NCBI GenBank assembly: GCA_030432295.1 | Contig: JAUIHI010000004.1 | Span: 62,001-126,000 of the forward strand | Origin: Anaerolineae bacterium | GTDB lineage: Bacteria > Chloroflexota > Anaerolineae > Caldilineales > Caldilineaceae | Reading direction: 5' to 3' | Length of the DNA: 64,000 bases | In this document: piece by piece, positions 6,850-15,567 of the stretch | Layout: every line of letters begins with the position of its first letter | How positions within the stretch are numbered: the first letter of the stretch is position 1 | Translations under genes and position numbers: made by a program | Notes under the pieces: model-generated | Seen by the model: only the letters and a program-made list of their open reading frames with translations | The model's database searches: none | Told to the model about the DNA's origin: nothing

Positions 6850-9438
6850 CTATGCGGTGAAGGGAACCGCTTGGCTTGGGACCGAGAACAGCCCAGCAAT
6901 TGAGCCGTTTGCCTGCGCAGACGCCGGCGAAGATTGAAAGTCCGGCATCGTTTCCGAGCATCCCTCGCAAGAGGGCAGGACAAAGAAGACGGTTGTTCCT
7001 GTGTCGAGCGTACTGTCAATCCAGGCGTAGCCGCCGTGGGCCTCCACGACTTCCCGCACCAACGCCAAACCCAGCCCTGTGCCGCCGAAGCGCCGGGTGG
7101 TTGAGCCGTCGAGTTGCACAAAACGCCCCCACACCGCGTCTCGTTTGTCGAATGGAATACCGATCCCCTCATCAGAGATAGCCACTTGGATCCATCTCTC
7201 CGGCGTTTTCCCTGAACCATTGGGGTGATAAGACGAAGCATCTCTGCTGTTTTGTCTCTCTGCCATCGGCAACCCATCCAGAGGTTGGATGGCGATAGAA
7301 ACCTTTCCACCCTCTGGGCTGAATTTCACGGCATTGTTGAGTAGATTGGCAAAGACACGCGCCAACTGTTCGGCATCGCCCTGGACGGCCAGTACTCGAT
7401 CCGGGCACTCGAACACAAAGCGGAAACGATCGTTCGTCTCCGTTCCTATACGGTTGCGGATTTCTGCCAGGCTCTGTTCGGCCAACTCAGCGATAAGCAC
7501 CGGTGCTTCCTGCCGGGTCTGGGTTTGCAGCCGATCGAGTACCACCACATCGTTGACCAGATGCGCCAGATGTTTGGAATGGGTGTCAATCGTGGTCAGC
7601 ATCTCCACCTGTTCCGCGGACAGATTTTTGTATTCGTCATAGAGCAGCAGCTCGGCAAACCCGGACACAATGGTGACAGGCGTTTTGAGTTCGTGGGTGA
7701 TGTTACGAATGAATTCGCCCTTCAACTGGTCGGCCTGCTGCAATTCTGTGTAGGCCTGGGCTAGTTCATCGACCTGGTGCTGCACTTTGCTGAAGAGCCG
7801 CCAGCGTTCCAATGCCAGGGCCAGGGAACCAATCACCTGCTCCAACAGGGAGAGCTTGTCCGGATCGTAGCCGGCCACGACAGCCCAGCCCAGGCTGACC
7901 ATTCCCACAGTTTTGTTTTCAACGCGCAGGGGCGCGGCCACGTGCGAACGAACGCCTTCCTGGTAGAGCAGACGCTCCAGTGCAGAAGGCTGGTTTTCGG
8001 CCAAATCCCGGGCAAAGTGGAAATAATTAGCTTGCATGACTGTTGCCACCGGTGTCTGTTTCACAGAAAAGGCGTGCGCCACTTCGCCGCGCAGGGGTGG
8101 GTCTGTGACCAAAAGCTGAAAGGTCTGCGCGCCGTCGTCGAACACAAAAAGAGTGATCTGTGCAAATTTGAGATGGGCGCGTAGTTCATCCGCCACCCCA
8201 CGAAAAACCTCCAGGAAATCAGGGCTGCTGTTGAGCAATTCGAGGATACGCGTGAGCGCTGCTTCTTGCTTCTGGCGCTGTCTCAAAGCATGGACCATTT
8301 CCTGAAACGAGTGGGACAGCGCACCGATCTCGTCCTGGCGTTCGGCAGGAAACTGGATGTCCAGATTGCCTGCGGCCACATCTTGACTGACCTGAACCAG
8401 CTGGGTGAGAGGGCGCGTCATCCTGTTCGACAGAAACAGGGCCAGCAGCCCTGTACCCAAGAGAATGAGTGTGGCCCAGGCCAGCATACGTTGCGTCAGG
8501 TCGCGTATCGGCGCAAAGGCTTGCGCCTGATCCTGCTTGACGATAAAGCCCCACCCCCCATCTCCCACAGGTCGGTAGGCTGCCAGCACGGGTGCGCCCC
8601 GATAGTCCCTGGCTTCTATCACCCCGCTCTCGCCCCGGGTGCTGCGGATGGCCGGTTCCCCGGATGGTGTCGTAGCGGGAATGCGCAGGGTCAGGGGATC
8701 GCCGTCGTAGAAAAGCAGATGGCTGAGGAAGACAATCTCATCGCCCTCGCGACGGGTCAGCAGGGTTTCGGCGCTGTCACCCAATAGGGAGAGCGGTCCG
8801 AGCAACGGGTAGATGGTCTTTTCCACATCCACAACGGCGACGAGTATGCCAATCACTGCTGATTTCTCCAGCTTCGTCTCCAGATCGATGGCGAGAATTC
8901 GATGCGCCCAGGCCATTTCCGGGCGGCCTGTTTGTGGATTGAGATAGATGTCTTGAATGGCACTCCCGGTCGGGGAGGCGAGGGCGCGTATCAGGAGGGG
9001 CTGGTGGGTCGAAGGCAGTCCGACCGTTGCATCATCGGTCGAAATGCGCACGTTGCCCAGCGTGTCCACCATCGCAATTCGGATGTAACCGGTACGCGCC
9101 CGTTGCAGGCCACGCAGGTTGTCTGCCAGGAAAGCAGAAAATTCGACTTTGCGTGGTGCGGGTACGTTTGGGTCAAAGAGTTCGCTGAAATGCTCCTGGT
9201 TAAGGTGGTTCACGGCCAAGAGTTCCATATCCGCCCCACGCTCTAACAGCCAGGTTTGCAGCTCGTGCTCTTTGAGTTCCGCCAGGGCCATCTGCTGGTG
9301 GACGATCTGTTCCCGCAATGCTGTGCGCTCACTGGAATAGGCCATCAACCCCAAGCCGCTTACAGAGAGGCCAGCCACCAGGAGCAGCACAACCAGCAAC
9401 TGACGAGCGATACCACCGGAGAAGGGAAACGACTTCAT
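6850..9438 (-). CDS. Membrane sensor histidine kinase: Cache-HAMP-GAF-HisKA-HATPase (862 aa)
   Basis: Residue 12-33 is a first membrane helix, followed by an extracytoplasmic double-Cache-like sensor region (about 35-315), a second helix (about 318-338), a HAMP linker (NRMTRPLTQLVQVSQDVAAG), a GAF domain (about 400-545), HisKA with His582 in THELKTPVTIVSGF, and a HATPase with NLLNNAVKF and GGTGLGLAL. It should sense a small molecule outside the cell. The start at 9438 has an excellent AAAGGAGCG ribosome site and replaces a weaker start 29 codons upstream. A 23-base palindrome lies about 80 bases upstream. It is the first gene of a two-kinase unit without a cognate regulator here. Confidence 0.88.
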   Translation of the reverse strand: MKSFPFSGGIARQLLVVLLLVAGLSVSGLGLMAYSSERTALREQIVHQQMALAELKEHELQTWLLERGADMELLAVNHLNQEHFSELFDPNVPAPRKVEFSAFLADNLRGLQRARTGYIRIAMVDTLGNVRISTDDATVGLPSTHQPLLIRALASPTGSAIQDIYLNPQTGRPEMAWAHRILAIDLETKLEKSAVIGILVAVVDVEKTIYPLLGPLSLLGDSAETLLTRREGDEIVFLSHLLFYDGDPLTLRIPATTPSGEPAIRSTRGESGVIEARDYRGAPVLAAYRPVGDGGWGFIVKQDQAQAFAPIRDLTQRMLAWATLILLGTGLLALFLSNRMTRPLTQLVQVSQDVAAGNLDIQFPAERQDEIGALSHSFQEMVHALRQRQKQEAALTRILELLNSSPDFLEVFRGVADELRAHLKFAQITLFVFDDGAQTFQLLVTDPPLRGEVAHAFSVKQTPVATVMQANYFHFARDLAENQPSALERLLYQEGVRSHVAAPLRVENKTVGMVSLGWAVVAGYDPDKLSLLEQVIGSLALALERWRLFSKVQHQVDELAQAYTELQQADQLKGEFIRNITHELKTPVTIVSGFAELLLYDEYKNLSAEQVEMLTTIDTHSKHLAHLVNDVVVLDRLQTQTRQEAPVLIAELAEQSLAEIRNRIGTETNDRFRFVFECPDRVLAVQGDAEQLARVFANLLNNAVKFSPEGGKVSIAIQPLDGLPMAERQNSRDASSYHPNGSGKTPERWIQVAISDEGIGIPFDKRDAVWGRFVQLDGSTTRRFGGTGLGLALVREVVEAHGGYAWIDSTLDTGTTVFFVLPSCEGCSETMPDFQSSPASAQANGSIAGLFSVPSQAVPFTA

Positions 9439-9517
9439 TGCGCTCCTTTGTCGTGCAAGAAAGAATTGGAATAGGGACGGAAACAAAGCGGTTGCTTTGC
9501 ATAGCGCACCTTTCCAC

Positions 9518-9540
9518 AGTTTCACAGCACTTGTGAAACT
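9518..9540. promoter_or_regulatory. Operator-like palindrome upstream of the kinase pair
   Basis: AGTTTCACA at 9518-9526 and TGTGAAACT at 9532-9540 form a perfect 9-bp inverted repeat around GCACT. Size and spacing suit a dimeric helix-turn-helix repressor or activator site. It lies about 80 bases before the kinase start codon. No regulator gene is adjacent, so the binding protein is unknown. Confidence 0.5.
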
Positions 9541-9732
9541 ATGCGTACCATCTTTGGTGGTGTTCAGTTTGGCACAAGGATACGAGGATAACAGTAGTTC
9601 CCCCTACGCAGGGGGCATTGCCGTATGTGTGGCGCGCGTGCAGTCCGCTTTGACCAAGCGGATGGGCAGAATTTTCGGTTACGCTAGGGAGGTATCGTTG
9701 CTGTCGAATCGACCAACGGTGTCATTTGCCCT

Positions 9733-10395
9733 TTACACCGTCGCACCCTCACGACCTTGCCCCTGCAACAACGACGCCAGCCCAGGCTCGTTCTGCACGT
9801 AGTAGCGGTAGGCGTTGTAGGTCAGGGGTTTCTCCATCTGGTTGTTGACGATTGTTCGCACCGCGGCCAGATTCAACCCCATCTGTAGATATTCCCGAAT
9901 CTGTTTCTTGTAGGGGTCCAGCGCCCGCTCCTTGTTACGGCTGCCTTTGGGTCGCCCTAGTTGCTTGCCCTGGGCTTTGGCTGCGGCCAGCCCCTGTTTT
10001 GTGCGCAGGGAGATATACTCCCGCTCGGATTCGGCGAAGTAGCTGTAGATGGCCAAGAGTAGTTTGGTGTGGGGACCGGTAGTGGAGAGTTCGGGCTGGC
10101 GCACAAAGATAATCTGTACGCCTTTCTCGCTCAACTCGCTGATGATGTTGAGGGTTTCCAGCATATTGCGGCCCAGCCGGCTCAGCTCGGCGGCCAGGAG
10201 GACATCCCCCTTCTGAAGGCGCGTCACCAACTCCTCGATGCGCCGCTCGCTTATGTTCTTGCGCGAGGAAATTTCCACCTCGATGAAGTCGGTGATAAGC
10301 AGTTTCTGCTGCTGGGCATATTCCAGCAGCAGGTGTTTCTGCTTGTCCAGGTCCTGCTTATCGGTGCTGACGCGGATGTAGCCGATTGTCTGCAT
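9733..10395 (-). CDS. Serine recombinase (resolvase/invertase family, 220 aa)
   Basis: Catalyses site-specific DNA recombination through a 5'-phosphoserine intermediate. The N-terminal catalytic domain shows IGYIRVSTDKQDLDKQK with the nucleophile Ser in RVST, ELSRLGRNMLETLNII, and AESEREYISLRTKQGLAAAK. The C-terminal part (QLGRPKGSRNK onward) is a DNA-binding tail. Length is that of small resolvases, not of large phage or transposon integrases. Start ATG with GAGGACGGT upstream. Upstream lies an AT-rich stretch and then a cluster of short direct repeats, which may be remains of a mobile element this enzyme belonged to. Confidence 0.9.
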   Translation of the reverse strand: MQTIGYIRVSTDKQDLDKQKHLLLEYAQQQKLLITDFIEVEISSRKNISERRIEELVTRLQKGDVLLAAELSRLGRNMLETLNIISELSEKGVQIIFVRQPELSTTGPHTKLLLAIYSYFAESEREYISLRTKQGLAAAKAQGKQLGRPKGSRNKERALDPYKKQIREYLQMGLNLAAVRTIVNNQMEKPLTYNAYRYYVQNEPGLASLLQGQGREGATV

Positions 10396-11262
10396 ACCGT
10401 CCTCGTTTTGGGGTAATGAAAAAGAAACGTATTGACGGTATTTATTTTGTTCTATTTTTGCAGACTATGCCAATAGATTTATTGCAAAACAGAGGAAAAA
10501 GAAACGGTCGATTCTTTTGCAATCTCACTTAATCGCCTCTTTCCACGCCTACAGTTTTGCTTTGTCTCAGCAAACAGGGAAAATCGTCCACGCAGCGCAG
10601 GTAAGCGGCTGACCCGCACCGCCAGGACCTCCTGCCCCTGCAAGCGATGTTCCTGCCAAAAAGTCTATGTCAACCTACAACTTTCGCAACCGTACTTTTT
10701 GAGAAACTAACGTACAGGCAGTGAAGAAAATGCTTCCATAGCACGTAATAGCAGTCCTGTAGCTATGTAGGGCAGTGCCAATTTTTATGTCAGAAAATAG
10801 GCCAGTGCCAATTTATCTGTCACTCATAGGCCAGATAGAGAGAAAACACCTCATTTCTGAATTGCTGCAACTTTGGTAAATATGGCAAGAGTGAATGCAT
10901 GTTTTCGCCCTGTTCTTCTCCTGTCATACCCGGGAACGAGTGAATCAAGTCATCTTCTGTTCAGTGCCAATCTTTGTGTCACTCAGTGCCAATGTTTATG
11001 TCAACCTACACGAATGGATGCAATTCAGATTTGGGACGAGGTAGAATCGTCTGTGCCACCCGGTGCTAAAGAAATCCGGCTTACCTGCCCTTTGCATCGT
11101 CGCAAACCCAGCCGGCCCCGGACTGAAATTGAACCACCAGCAATCTTCCGCCTTCCACTCTCCACTCCCCCCATTTGGCTCTCTCCCCCGGATTCGAGTA
11201 GTCTATACTTTGGCTGATCCTTCCAGCCGTCAATCGCAAGAAGCAAACGCAAGGAGCGAGCG
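10396..11262. other. 867-base gap without a convincing gene; holds a direct-repeat cluster
   Basis: No open frame here resembles a protein. The first 160 bases beyond the recombinase start are AT-rich and presumably carry its promoter. The centre (10651-11010) carries repeated 20-base motifs described separately. The end carries the leader of the histidine phosphatase gene with an AAGGAGCGAGCG ribosome site. Confidence 0.6.
10651..11010. repeat. Cluster of 20-base direct repeats, possible insertion-sequence remnant
   Basis: Four copies of CAGTGCCAATNTTTNTGTCA, all in one orientation, occupy 10773-10792, 10803-10822, 10962-10981 and 10984-11003. A degenerate fifth sits at about 10651-10672. 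The outermost copies are both followed by the same bases, so TATGTCAACCTACA occurs at 10666-10679 and 10997-11010 and brackets the cluster. Repeated terminal motifs of this size are typical of IS21-like ends; no transposase remains here. Recombinase binding sites are the other possibility. Confidence 0.6.
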
Positions 11263-12072
11263 ATGATTCTTTACCTGATCCGTCACGGCCAGTCCGCCAA
11301 CAACCTGATGGGCGAATCTGTGCTGACCGACAAAGGCGAATTTGACGAAGACGCCTACAAACACTATATGGCCAGCCGCGTGGCTGATCCACCCCTTACG
11401 GATGCCGGACAGAAGCAGGCCGAACGGCTGGCCGACTTTCTGCGCCAGGCCCGGCCCAAACACCGACCTGTCCACGACGACCCGCCGGAAGCCGAACTGC
11501 GAGGCACAGATGTGGTCAACCGGCTGGGCATCAGCCGCATCTATTGCAGCCCGATGCTGCGCACACTACAGACCGCCCAGCCCACAGCCAGAGCGTTGGG
11601 CGTGAATCCCGAAGTCTGGGTCGATCTGCACGAGCACGGAGGCGTCTTCGACAACAGTGGACCCGACGGCGCTGTGGTCGGCCATCGGGGCCTGAGCCGT
11701 GGGCAGATGACCGACCTCTTCCCCGGCTATGCCATCCCGGAAGAACGGATCGGCGAGAATGGCTGGTGGGTTGGCGGCGAAGAAGACCGCCCGGACTGCG
11801 ACGCGCGAGCCATCCGGGTCTCTGCCCGGCTGCGGGCCATGGCCCGAGAACTGGGCGAGGAACGGATCGCCCTGGTCATGCACGGCACATTCATGGACAG
11901 TCTGATCAAAGCGATTCTGGGCCGTCTGCCCGGCATCGACTTCCACATCAGCCACTACAATACCGGCATCACCCGCATCGACTACGTGCAATCCTGGGAG
12001 GACAAAACCCCCCTTCTGCGCGTTCGCTACACGAACCGAGTCGACCACCTGACGCCGGATTTGATTACCTAG
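11263..12072 (+). CDS. Histidine phosphatase family protein (269 aa)
   Basis: A phosphoglycerate-mutase-like phosphatase using a phosphohistidine intermediate. The N-terminal LIRHGQSANN carries the nucleophile His in RHG, IYCSPMLRTLQTAQPTA is the second signature, and ALVMHGTFMDSLI holds the second catalytic His. It is about 60 residues longer than minimal family members because of an insert (about residues 24-75, around GEFDEDAYKHY and PKHRPVHDDPPEAELRG). The substrate cannot be predicted. Start ATG with AAGGAGCG. It is followed by an inverted-repeat leader and the thrH gene. Confidence 0.87.
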   Translation: MILYLIRHGQSANNLMGESVLTDKGEFDEDAYKHYMASRVADPPLTDAGQKQAERLADFLRQARPKHRPVHDDPPEAELRGTDVVNRLGISRIYCSPMLRTLQTAQPTARALGVNPEVWVDLHEHGGVFDNSGPDGAVVGHRGLSRGQMTDLFPGYAIPEERIGENGWWVGGEEDRPDCDARAIRVSARLRAMARELGEERIALVMHGTFMDSLIKAILGRLPGIDFHISHYNTGITRIDYVQSWEDKTPLLRVRYTNRVDHLTPDLIT

Positions 12073-12088
12073 TTTGATTCCTTAGGAC

Positions 12089-12178
12089 GGGACGCAGAGG
12101 TCGCAAGCGGCGCAGAAACAGATGATTTGCGCCGATTTTATCAGTGTCGATCATTCTTTTCAGCGACCTCTGCGTCCC
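12089..12178. repeat. 16-bp inverted repeat in front of thrH
   Basis: GGGACGCAGAGGTCGC at 12089-12104 pairs perfectly with 12163-12178, enclosing 58 bases. The right arm ends about 30 bases before the thrH start. The word GACGCAGAGG recurs in other intergenic hairpins of the window. Confidence 0.7.
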
Positions 12179-12207
12179 AAATTTATCTTTCAACCACAGG
12201 AGAACCA

Positions 12208-12846
12208 ATGACCTACCCCAAACCGACGATTGTAGCCAGCGATTTGGAGGGCGTGCTTGTGCCCGAAATCTGGATCGCTGTAGCCGAAGAGACCGGCATC
12301 GAAGATCTGCGCGTAACCACCCGGGAAATCTCGGACTACGACAAGCTCATGAAAATGCGCATCGATGTCCTGCGCCAGCACAAGCTGGGGTTGGCCGACA
12401 TCCAGCGGGTGATCGCCACCCTTAGCCCCCTGCCCGGCGCGGCCGAGTTTGTGGCCTGGGTGCGCGAGCGCAGCCAATTTGTCATCATCTCCGACACTTT
12501 TTCCGAATTTGCCGCGCCGCTGATGGCTCAGATGGGTTATCCGACAATCTTCTGCCACTCGCTTGTCATTGACAGCGCGGGAATGATCGACGGCTACCGG
12601 ATGCGCTTGGAGCACCCCAAACGGCGCACAGTGGCCGCGCTACAGAGCGTCGGCTATCAGATATTTGCTATGGGTGACTCGTACAACGACATCGCCATGC
12701 TGGAATTGGCCGAGTCATCCATGCTCTTCTGCCCGCCGGACAATGTGGTGGCCGATTACCCCCACCTGCCCATCGCCCGCAGCCACGACGAAGTGCGCCG
12801 CTTCCTGGAAGAGAATATCTTTGCGTCTGCTCCTGTAGCCGCATAG
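12208..12846 (+). CDS. thrH: ThrH: phosphoserine phosphatase / homoserine phosphotransferase (212 aa)
   Basis: A HAD-superfamily enzyme that dephosphorylates phosphoserine and can transfer the phosphate to homoserine, linking serine and threonine synthesis. HAD motif I appears as ASDLEGVLVPEIW, where ThrH-type enzymes have DLEG rather than DxDxT; motif II is VIISDTFSEF; motif IV is FAMGDSYNDIAML. Length matches the family (about 205 residues). The start at 12208 is preceded by ACAGGAGAACC; an alternative 27 codons upstream would run through the inverted repeat and is rejected. Confidence 0.9.
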   Translation: MTYPKPTIVASDLEGVLVPEIWIAVAEETGIEDLRVTTREISDYDKLMKMRIDVLRQHKLGLADIQRVIATLSPLPGAAEFVAWVRERSQFVIISDTFSEFAAPLMAQMGYPTIFCHSLVIDSAGMIDGYRMRLEHPKRRTVAALQSVGYQIFAMGDSYNDIAMLELAESSMLFCPPDNVVADYPHLPIARSHDEVRRFLEENIFASAPVAA

Positions 12847-12860
12847 GGGATTGGAGGATA

Positions 12861-12941
12861 GAACGCGGATAACGCAGATTGGGCGGATCAACGCGGATAA
12901 AAAATCCGTGTAAATCAGTGGTTTCCGCGTCATCCGCGTTC
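12861..12941. repeat. Intergenic inverted repeat after thrH
   Basis: GAACGCGGAT at 12861-12870 pairs with ATCCGCGTTC at 12932-12941. Related partial copies of ACGCGGATAA lie in the loop. It sits between thrH and a membrane-protein gene and may act as a terminator or be one of the short repeats common in this window. Confidence 0.55.
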
Positions 12942-12980
12942 CATCTTCTCCGATCCCCCCCCTGCCCAAAAGGAATGTCC

Positions 12981-13451
12981 ATGTCCCAACCCTTGCCGTC
13001 GCCTCCCCCACAGCAGGAATCCTTCTACCGCAAAGTTGTATTGACTTCGGGGACAATTCTGGCCATCTCCTACCCCCTGCTGGCGCTCTCCACCGGCGTG
13101 CGGGCCATCTATCAGTTCTTCACGATTGGTGGCCTGGGTCCTGGACTGAGTGGGCTGGCCGCGCTCTGCTACCTTACGGCGGCTATCGGTTTTGCCAAGC
13201 GGCAAGCCTGGGCCTGGCGACTCTCCCTGGCCGTGCTGGCCTTCGAGACGGCGATGACGCTGCTGATCGGAACCCTCAGCTTTCTCTATCCTGAGCTGAT
13301 CGGGCGCACCGTCTGGCGTCATTTCGGCGCGGACTACGGATTCTTCCCCCTCTTCCAGCCGATTATCGGCCTAATCTGGCTGGTGTGGCCGGAGACCCGG
13401 CGGGCCTATGGGTTGCTGGGGGAAGGTGGAGCGCGAACAGAGGAGAGTTGA
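12981..13451 (+). CDS. Small membrane protein of unknown function (156 aa)
   Basis: A proline-rich N-terminus (MSQPLPSPPPQQ) is followed by four predicted membrane helices: GTILAISYPLLALSTGVRAI, GLSGLAALCYLTAAIGF, LSLAVLAFETAMTLLIG and FQPIIGLIWLVWP. No family is recognised. Two start codons lie close together (12975 and 12981); the second is better spaced from AAAGGA. It may share transcription with thrH, from which an inverted repeat separates it. Confidence 0.65.
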   Translation: MSQPLPSPPPQQESFYRKVVLTSGTILAISYPLLALSTGVRAIYQFFTIGGLGPGLSGLAALCYLTAAIGFAKRQAWAWRLSLAVLAFETAMTLLIGTLSFLYPELIGRTVWRHFGADYGFFPLFQPIIGLIWLVWPETRRAYGLLGEGGARTEES

Positions 13452-13475
13452 CTTCGTGGCTCGTTGTGTGACAAA

Positions 13476-13505
13476 TTGATCCGGTGGGCGCATCTGGGAT
13501 AGAAT
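13476..13505 (+). promoter_or_regulatory. Sigma-70-type promoter for zwf
   Basis: TTGATC at 13476-13481 and TAGAAT at 13500-13505 are separated by 18 bases. They lie about 75 bases before the chosen zwf start codon, directly after the preceding gene ends. Confidence 0.5.
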
Positions 13506-13577
13506 ACTTCTATTCCTTGAAAAATCTACAGGCAATGGGCTGTGTGCCCCCTGCATCCACCCACGGAGACCCACCCT

Positions 13578-15146
13578 ATGCTCAATTCACCCGTTGTCGA
13601 AGCCGCACCGGAAGACCGCCCCATTCCCCGCATGTCCGGCCCGGCCCTGATGGTCATCTTTGGCGCATCCGGCGATCTGGCCCAGCGCAAACTCCTGCCC
13701 GCCCTCTACAATCTGGTGCAGAAGAAGCTCCTGCCCGAAGATTTTACGATTGTCGGCTACTCCCGCACGGAGTACAGCGACGAGGCCTTCCGGGAGATGG
13801 CCCGGGTCGGGGTGGAGAAGTATTCCGATGTCGAGTTCCAGGAGGCCGAGTGGCAGAAGTTCGCCCAGGGCATCTTCTATGTGGCGGGCAACTACGACGA
13901 CGCCGAGGGCTTTGCCCGGCTCAAAAGCCGCATCGAGGAGCTGGACCAGAGCCGCCGCACCGGGCACAACCGCCTCTTCTATCTGGCCACCCCCCCGTCG
14001 GTCTACGAGCCAGTGGCGACCCAACTGGGCCAGGCCGATCTGGTCCACCCGGTGGATGAAAAGTGCTGGACCCGGCTGGTGGTGGAGAAGCCCTTTGGTC
14101 ACGACCTGGCCAGCGCCCAGGCCCTCAACGAGCATCTGCTGGGCATCTTCGACGAGGACCAGATATACCGCATCGACCACTACCTGGGCAAAGAGACGGT
14201 GCAGAATATCCTCGTCTTCCGTTTTGCCAACGGCATCTTCGAGCCGATCTGGAACCGCAACTACGTGGATCACGTGCAGATTACCGTCTCCGAGAGCATC
14301 GGCGTGGAGCAGCGGGGCGGCTACTACGACAAGTCCGGCGCGCTGCGGGATATGGTGCAGAACCACATGATGCAACTGGTCTCTCTGGTGGGGATGGAGC
14401 CGCCGGTCGCCTTTGACGCCAAAGCTGTGCGGGACCAGAAGGTGAACCTCCTGCGCAGCATCCGCCCCCTGGCCCCGGAAGAGGTGGGCCAATATCTGGT
14501 GCGCGCCCAATACAGCCCCGGCGACCTCAACGGCGAACGGCTGCCCGCCTATCGGGACGAGGAGGGGGTCGCGCACGAATCGACCACCGAGACATTCGTG
14601 GCCTGGAAGCTGGAGATCGACAACTGGCGCTGGAACGGCGTCCCCTTCTATCTGCGCACCGGCAAAGCCCTGCCCCAGAAGGTCTCCGAAATCGCCATCT
14701 ATTTCCGCCGCGCCCCCCACCTGCTCTTCGACTCCGCGGACGACGGCGAGCATCTGAGCCGCAATGTGCTGCTCATCCGCATCCAGCCCGACGAGGGCAT
14801 CAGCCTGAAGATCAGCGCCAAGCAGCCCGGCCCCGCGGTCAAATTGCAGCCGGTCAATATGGCCTTCCAGTATGGCAGCAGCTTTGGGGCCACCCCGCCC
14901 GACGCCTACCAGCGGCTGCTGCTGGATGTGGTCCTGGGCGACGGAACCCTTTTCACCCGCCGGGACGAAGTGGAAGTGGCCTGGGATCGGGTGACCCGTG
15001 TGCTGGACGGCTGGAAGATACAGGAAGACCAGGCCCAGTCCCGGGGTGTCCCCTTCCGCCTGCCCACCTACGAAGCCGGCACCTGGGGTCCCGCCGCGGC
15101 CGAGCACCTGCTGGGGCTGGAGGATCAGAGCTGGCGCAAGCCGTAG
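13578..15146 (+). CDS. zwf: Glucose-6-phosphate 1-dehydrogenase (522 aa)
   Basis: Oxidises glucose 6-phosphate to 6-phosphogluconolactone with NADP, the entry of the pentose phosphate pathway. The N-terminal dinucleotide motif is [20 protein letters not shown]; the active-site signature is RIDHYLGKE at residues 198-206; the substrate region continues with GRSQ-like [10 protein letters not shown] earlier. Length is typical (about 490-520). The start is set at 13578 (CGGAGACC upstream); a start 12 codons earlier lacks a ribosome site. The pathway's next enzyme, pgl, is the frameshifted gene near 2 kb. A 68-base perfect palindrome follows the stop codon. Confidence 0.95.
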   Translation: MLNSPVVEAAPEDRPIPRMSGPALMVIFGASGDLAQRKLLPALYNLVQKKLLPEDFTIVGYSRTEYSDEAFREMARVGVEKYSDVEFQEAEWQKFAQGIFYVAGNYDDAEGFARLKSRIEELDQSRRTGHNRLFYLATPPSVYEPVATQLGQADLVHPVDEKCWTRLVVEKPFGHDLASAQALNEHLLGIFDEDQIYRIDHYLGKETVQNILVFRFANGIFEPIWNRNYVDHVQITVSESIGVEQRGGYYDKSGALRDMVQNHMMQLVSLVGMEPPVAFDAKAVRDQKVNLLRSIRPLAPEEVGQYLVRAQYSPGDLNGERLPAYRDEEGVAHESTTETFVAWKLEIDNWRWNGVPFYLRTGKALPQKVSEIAIYFRRAPHLLFDSADDGEHLSRNVLLIRIQPDEGISLKISAKQPGPAVKLQPVNMAFQYGSSFGATPPDAYQRLLLDVVLGDGTLFTRRDEVEVAWDRVTRVLDGWKIQEDQAQSRGVPFRLPTYEAGTWGPAAAEHLLGLEDQSWRKP

Positions 15147-15162
15147 GAATGGAGAAAGTCGG

Positions 15163-15230
15163 AATGCAGAGTGCGGAATGCGGAATTAAGATCGTCGACG
15201 ATCTTAATTCCGCATTCCGCACTCTGCATT
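15163..15230. repeat. Perfect 68-base palindrome with no loop
   Basis: Bases 15163-15196 and 15197-15230 are exact reverse complements (34-base arms, centre ATCGTC/GACGAT). It lies 17 bases after the zwf stop codon. As RNA it would form a 30-bp or longer hairpin and could stop transcription; as DNA it could extrude as a cruciform. Confidence 0.85.
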
Positions 15231-15236
15231 GAAAAG

Positions 15237-15265
15237 TTGGCATATTATTGCCTGTACAGTACAAT
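15237..15265 (+). promoter_or_regulatory. Promoter giving glgP a long leader
   Basis: TTGGCA at 15237-15242 and TACAAT at 15260-15265 with 17-base spacing. It lies 300 bases before the glgP start, so the transcript would have a long untranslated leader containing the inverted repeat at 15335-15405. Confidence 0.5.
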
Positions 15266-15334
15266 CGGATAGGATTTTATGCAACCGGTTGCCGGTTTTG
15301 ATTAGACAACCTAACGAAAACGAGCATCCCCAAG

Positions 15335-15405
15335 TCCCCGGCACTTCACGCACAACAGCGGGTGATCGTGGCATACCGACTCCCTCGCACAGAAAGTGCC
15401 GGGGA
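15335..15405. repeat. 12-bp inverted repeat in the glgP leader
   Basis: TCCCCGGCACTT at 15335-15346 pairs perfectly with 15394-15405, which is followed by TTTTG. Near 15455-15485 a dispersed repeat (CTTCGACGAACTCAGTACAAGCGACA) continues; its relatives lie near 20.3 kb. The 420-base gap 15147-15567 holds no gene. Confidence 0.6.
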
Positions 15406-15567
15406 TTTTGTCCAGGTAATTAATTCTTTGAAATAGCCGTACGCTGTGGTTTCCCTTCACTTCGACGAACTCAGTACAAGCGACATGCCCAGGGCGCCGC
15501 TGCCCAAATCTGCGCAAGCTCCTTTGCCACTCTCGGCCCCCTCTACTTCTATTCTGCGAGGACTCCT

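Noticed and set aside
11025-11252. Minus-strand frame of 75 codons in the gap before the phosphatase gene
   Set aside because: No ribosome site or family match; it lies over the phosphatase leader.
13587-15107. Long open frame opposite zwf, and similar frames opposite glgP (15457-16803, 16852-18171)
   Set aside because: Shadows of GC-rich coding sequence; no family resemblance, and the plus-strand genes are certain.
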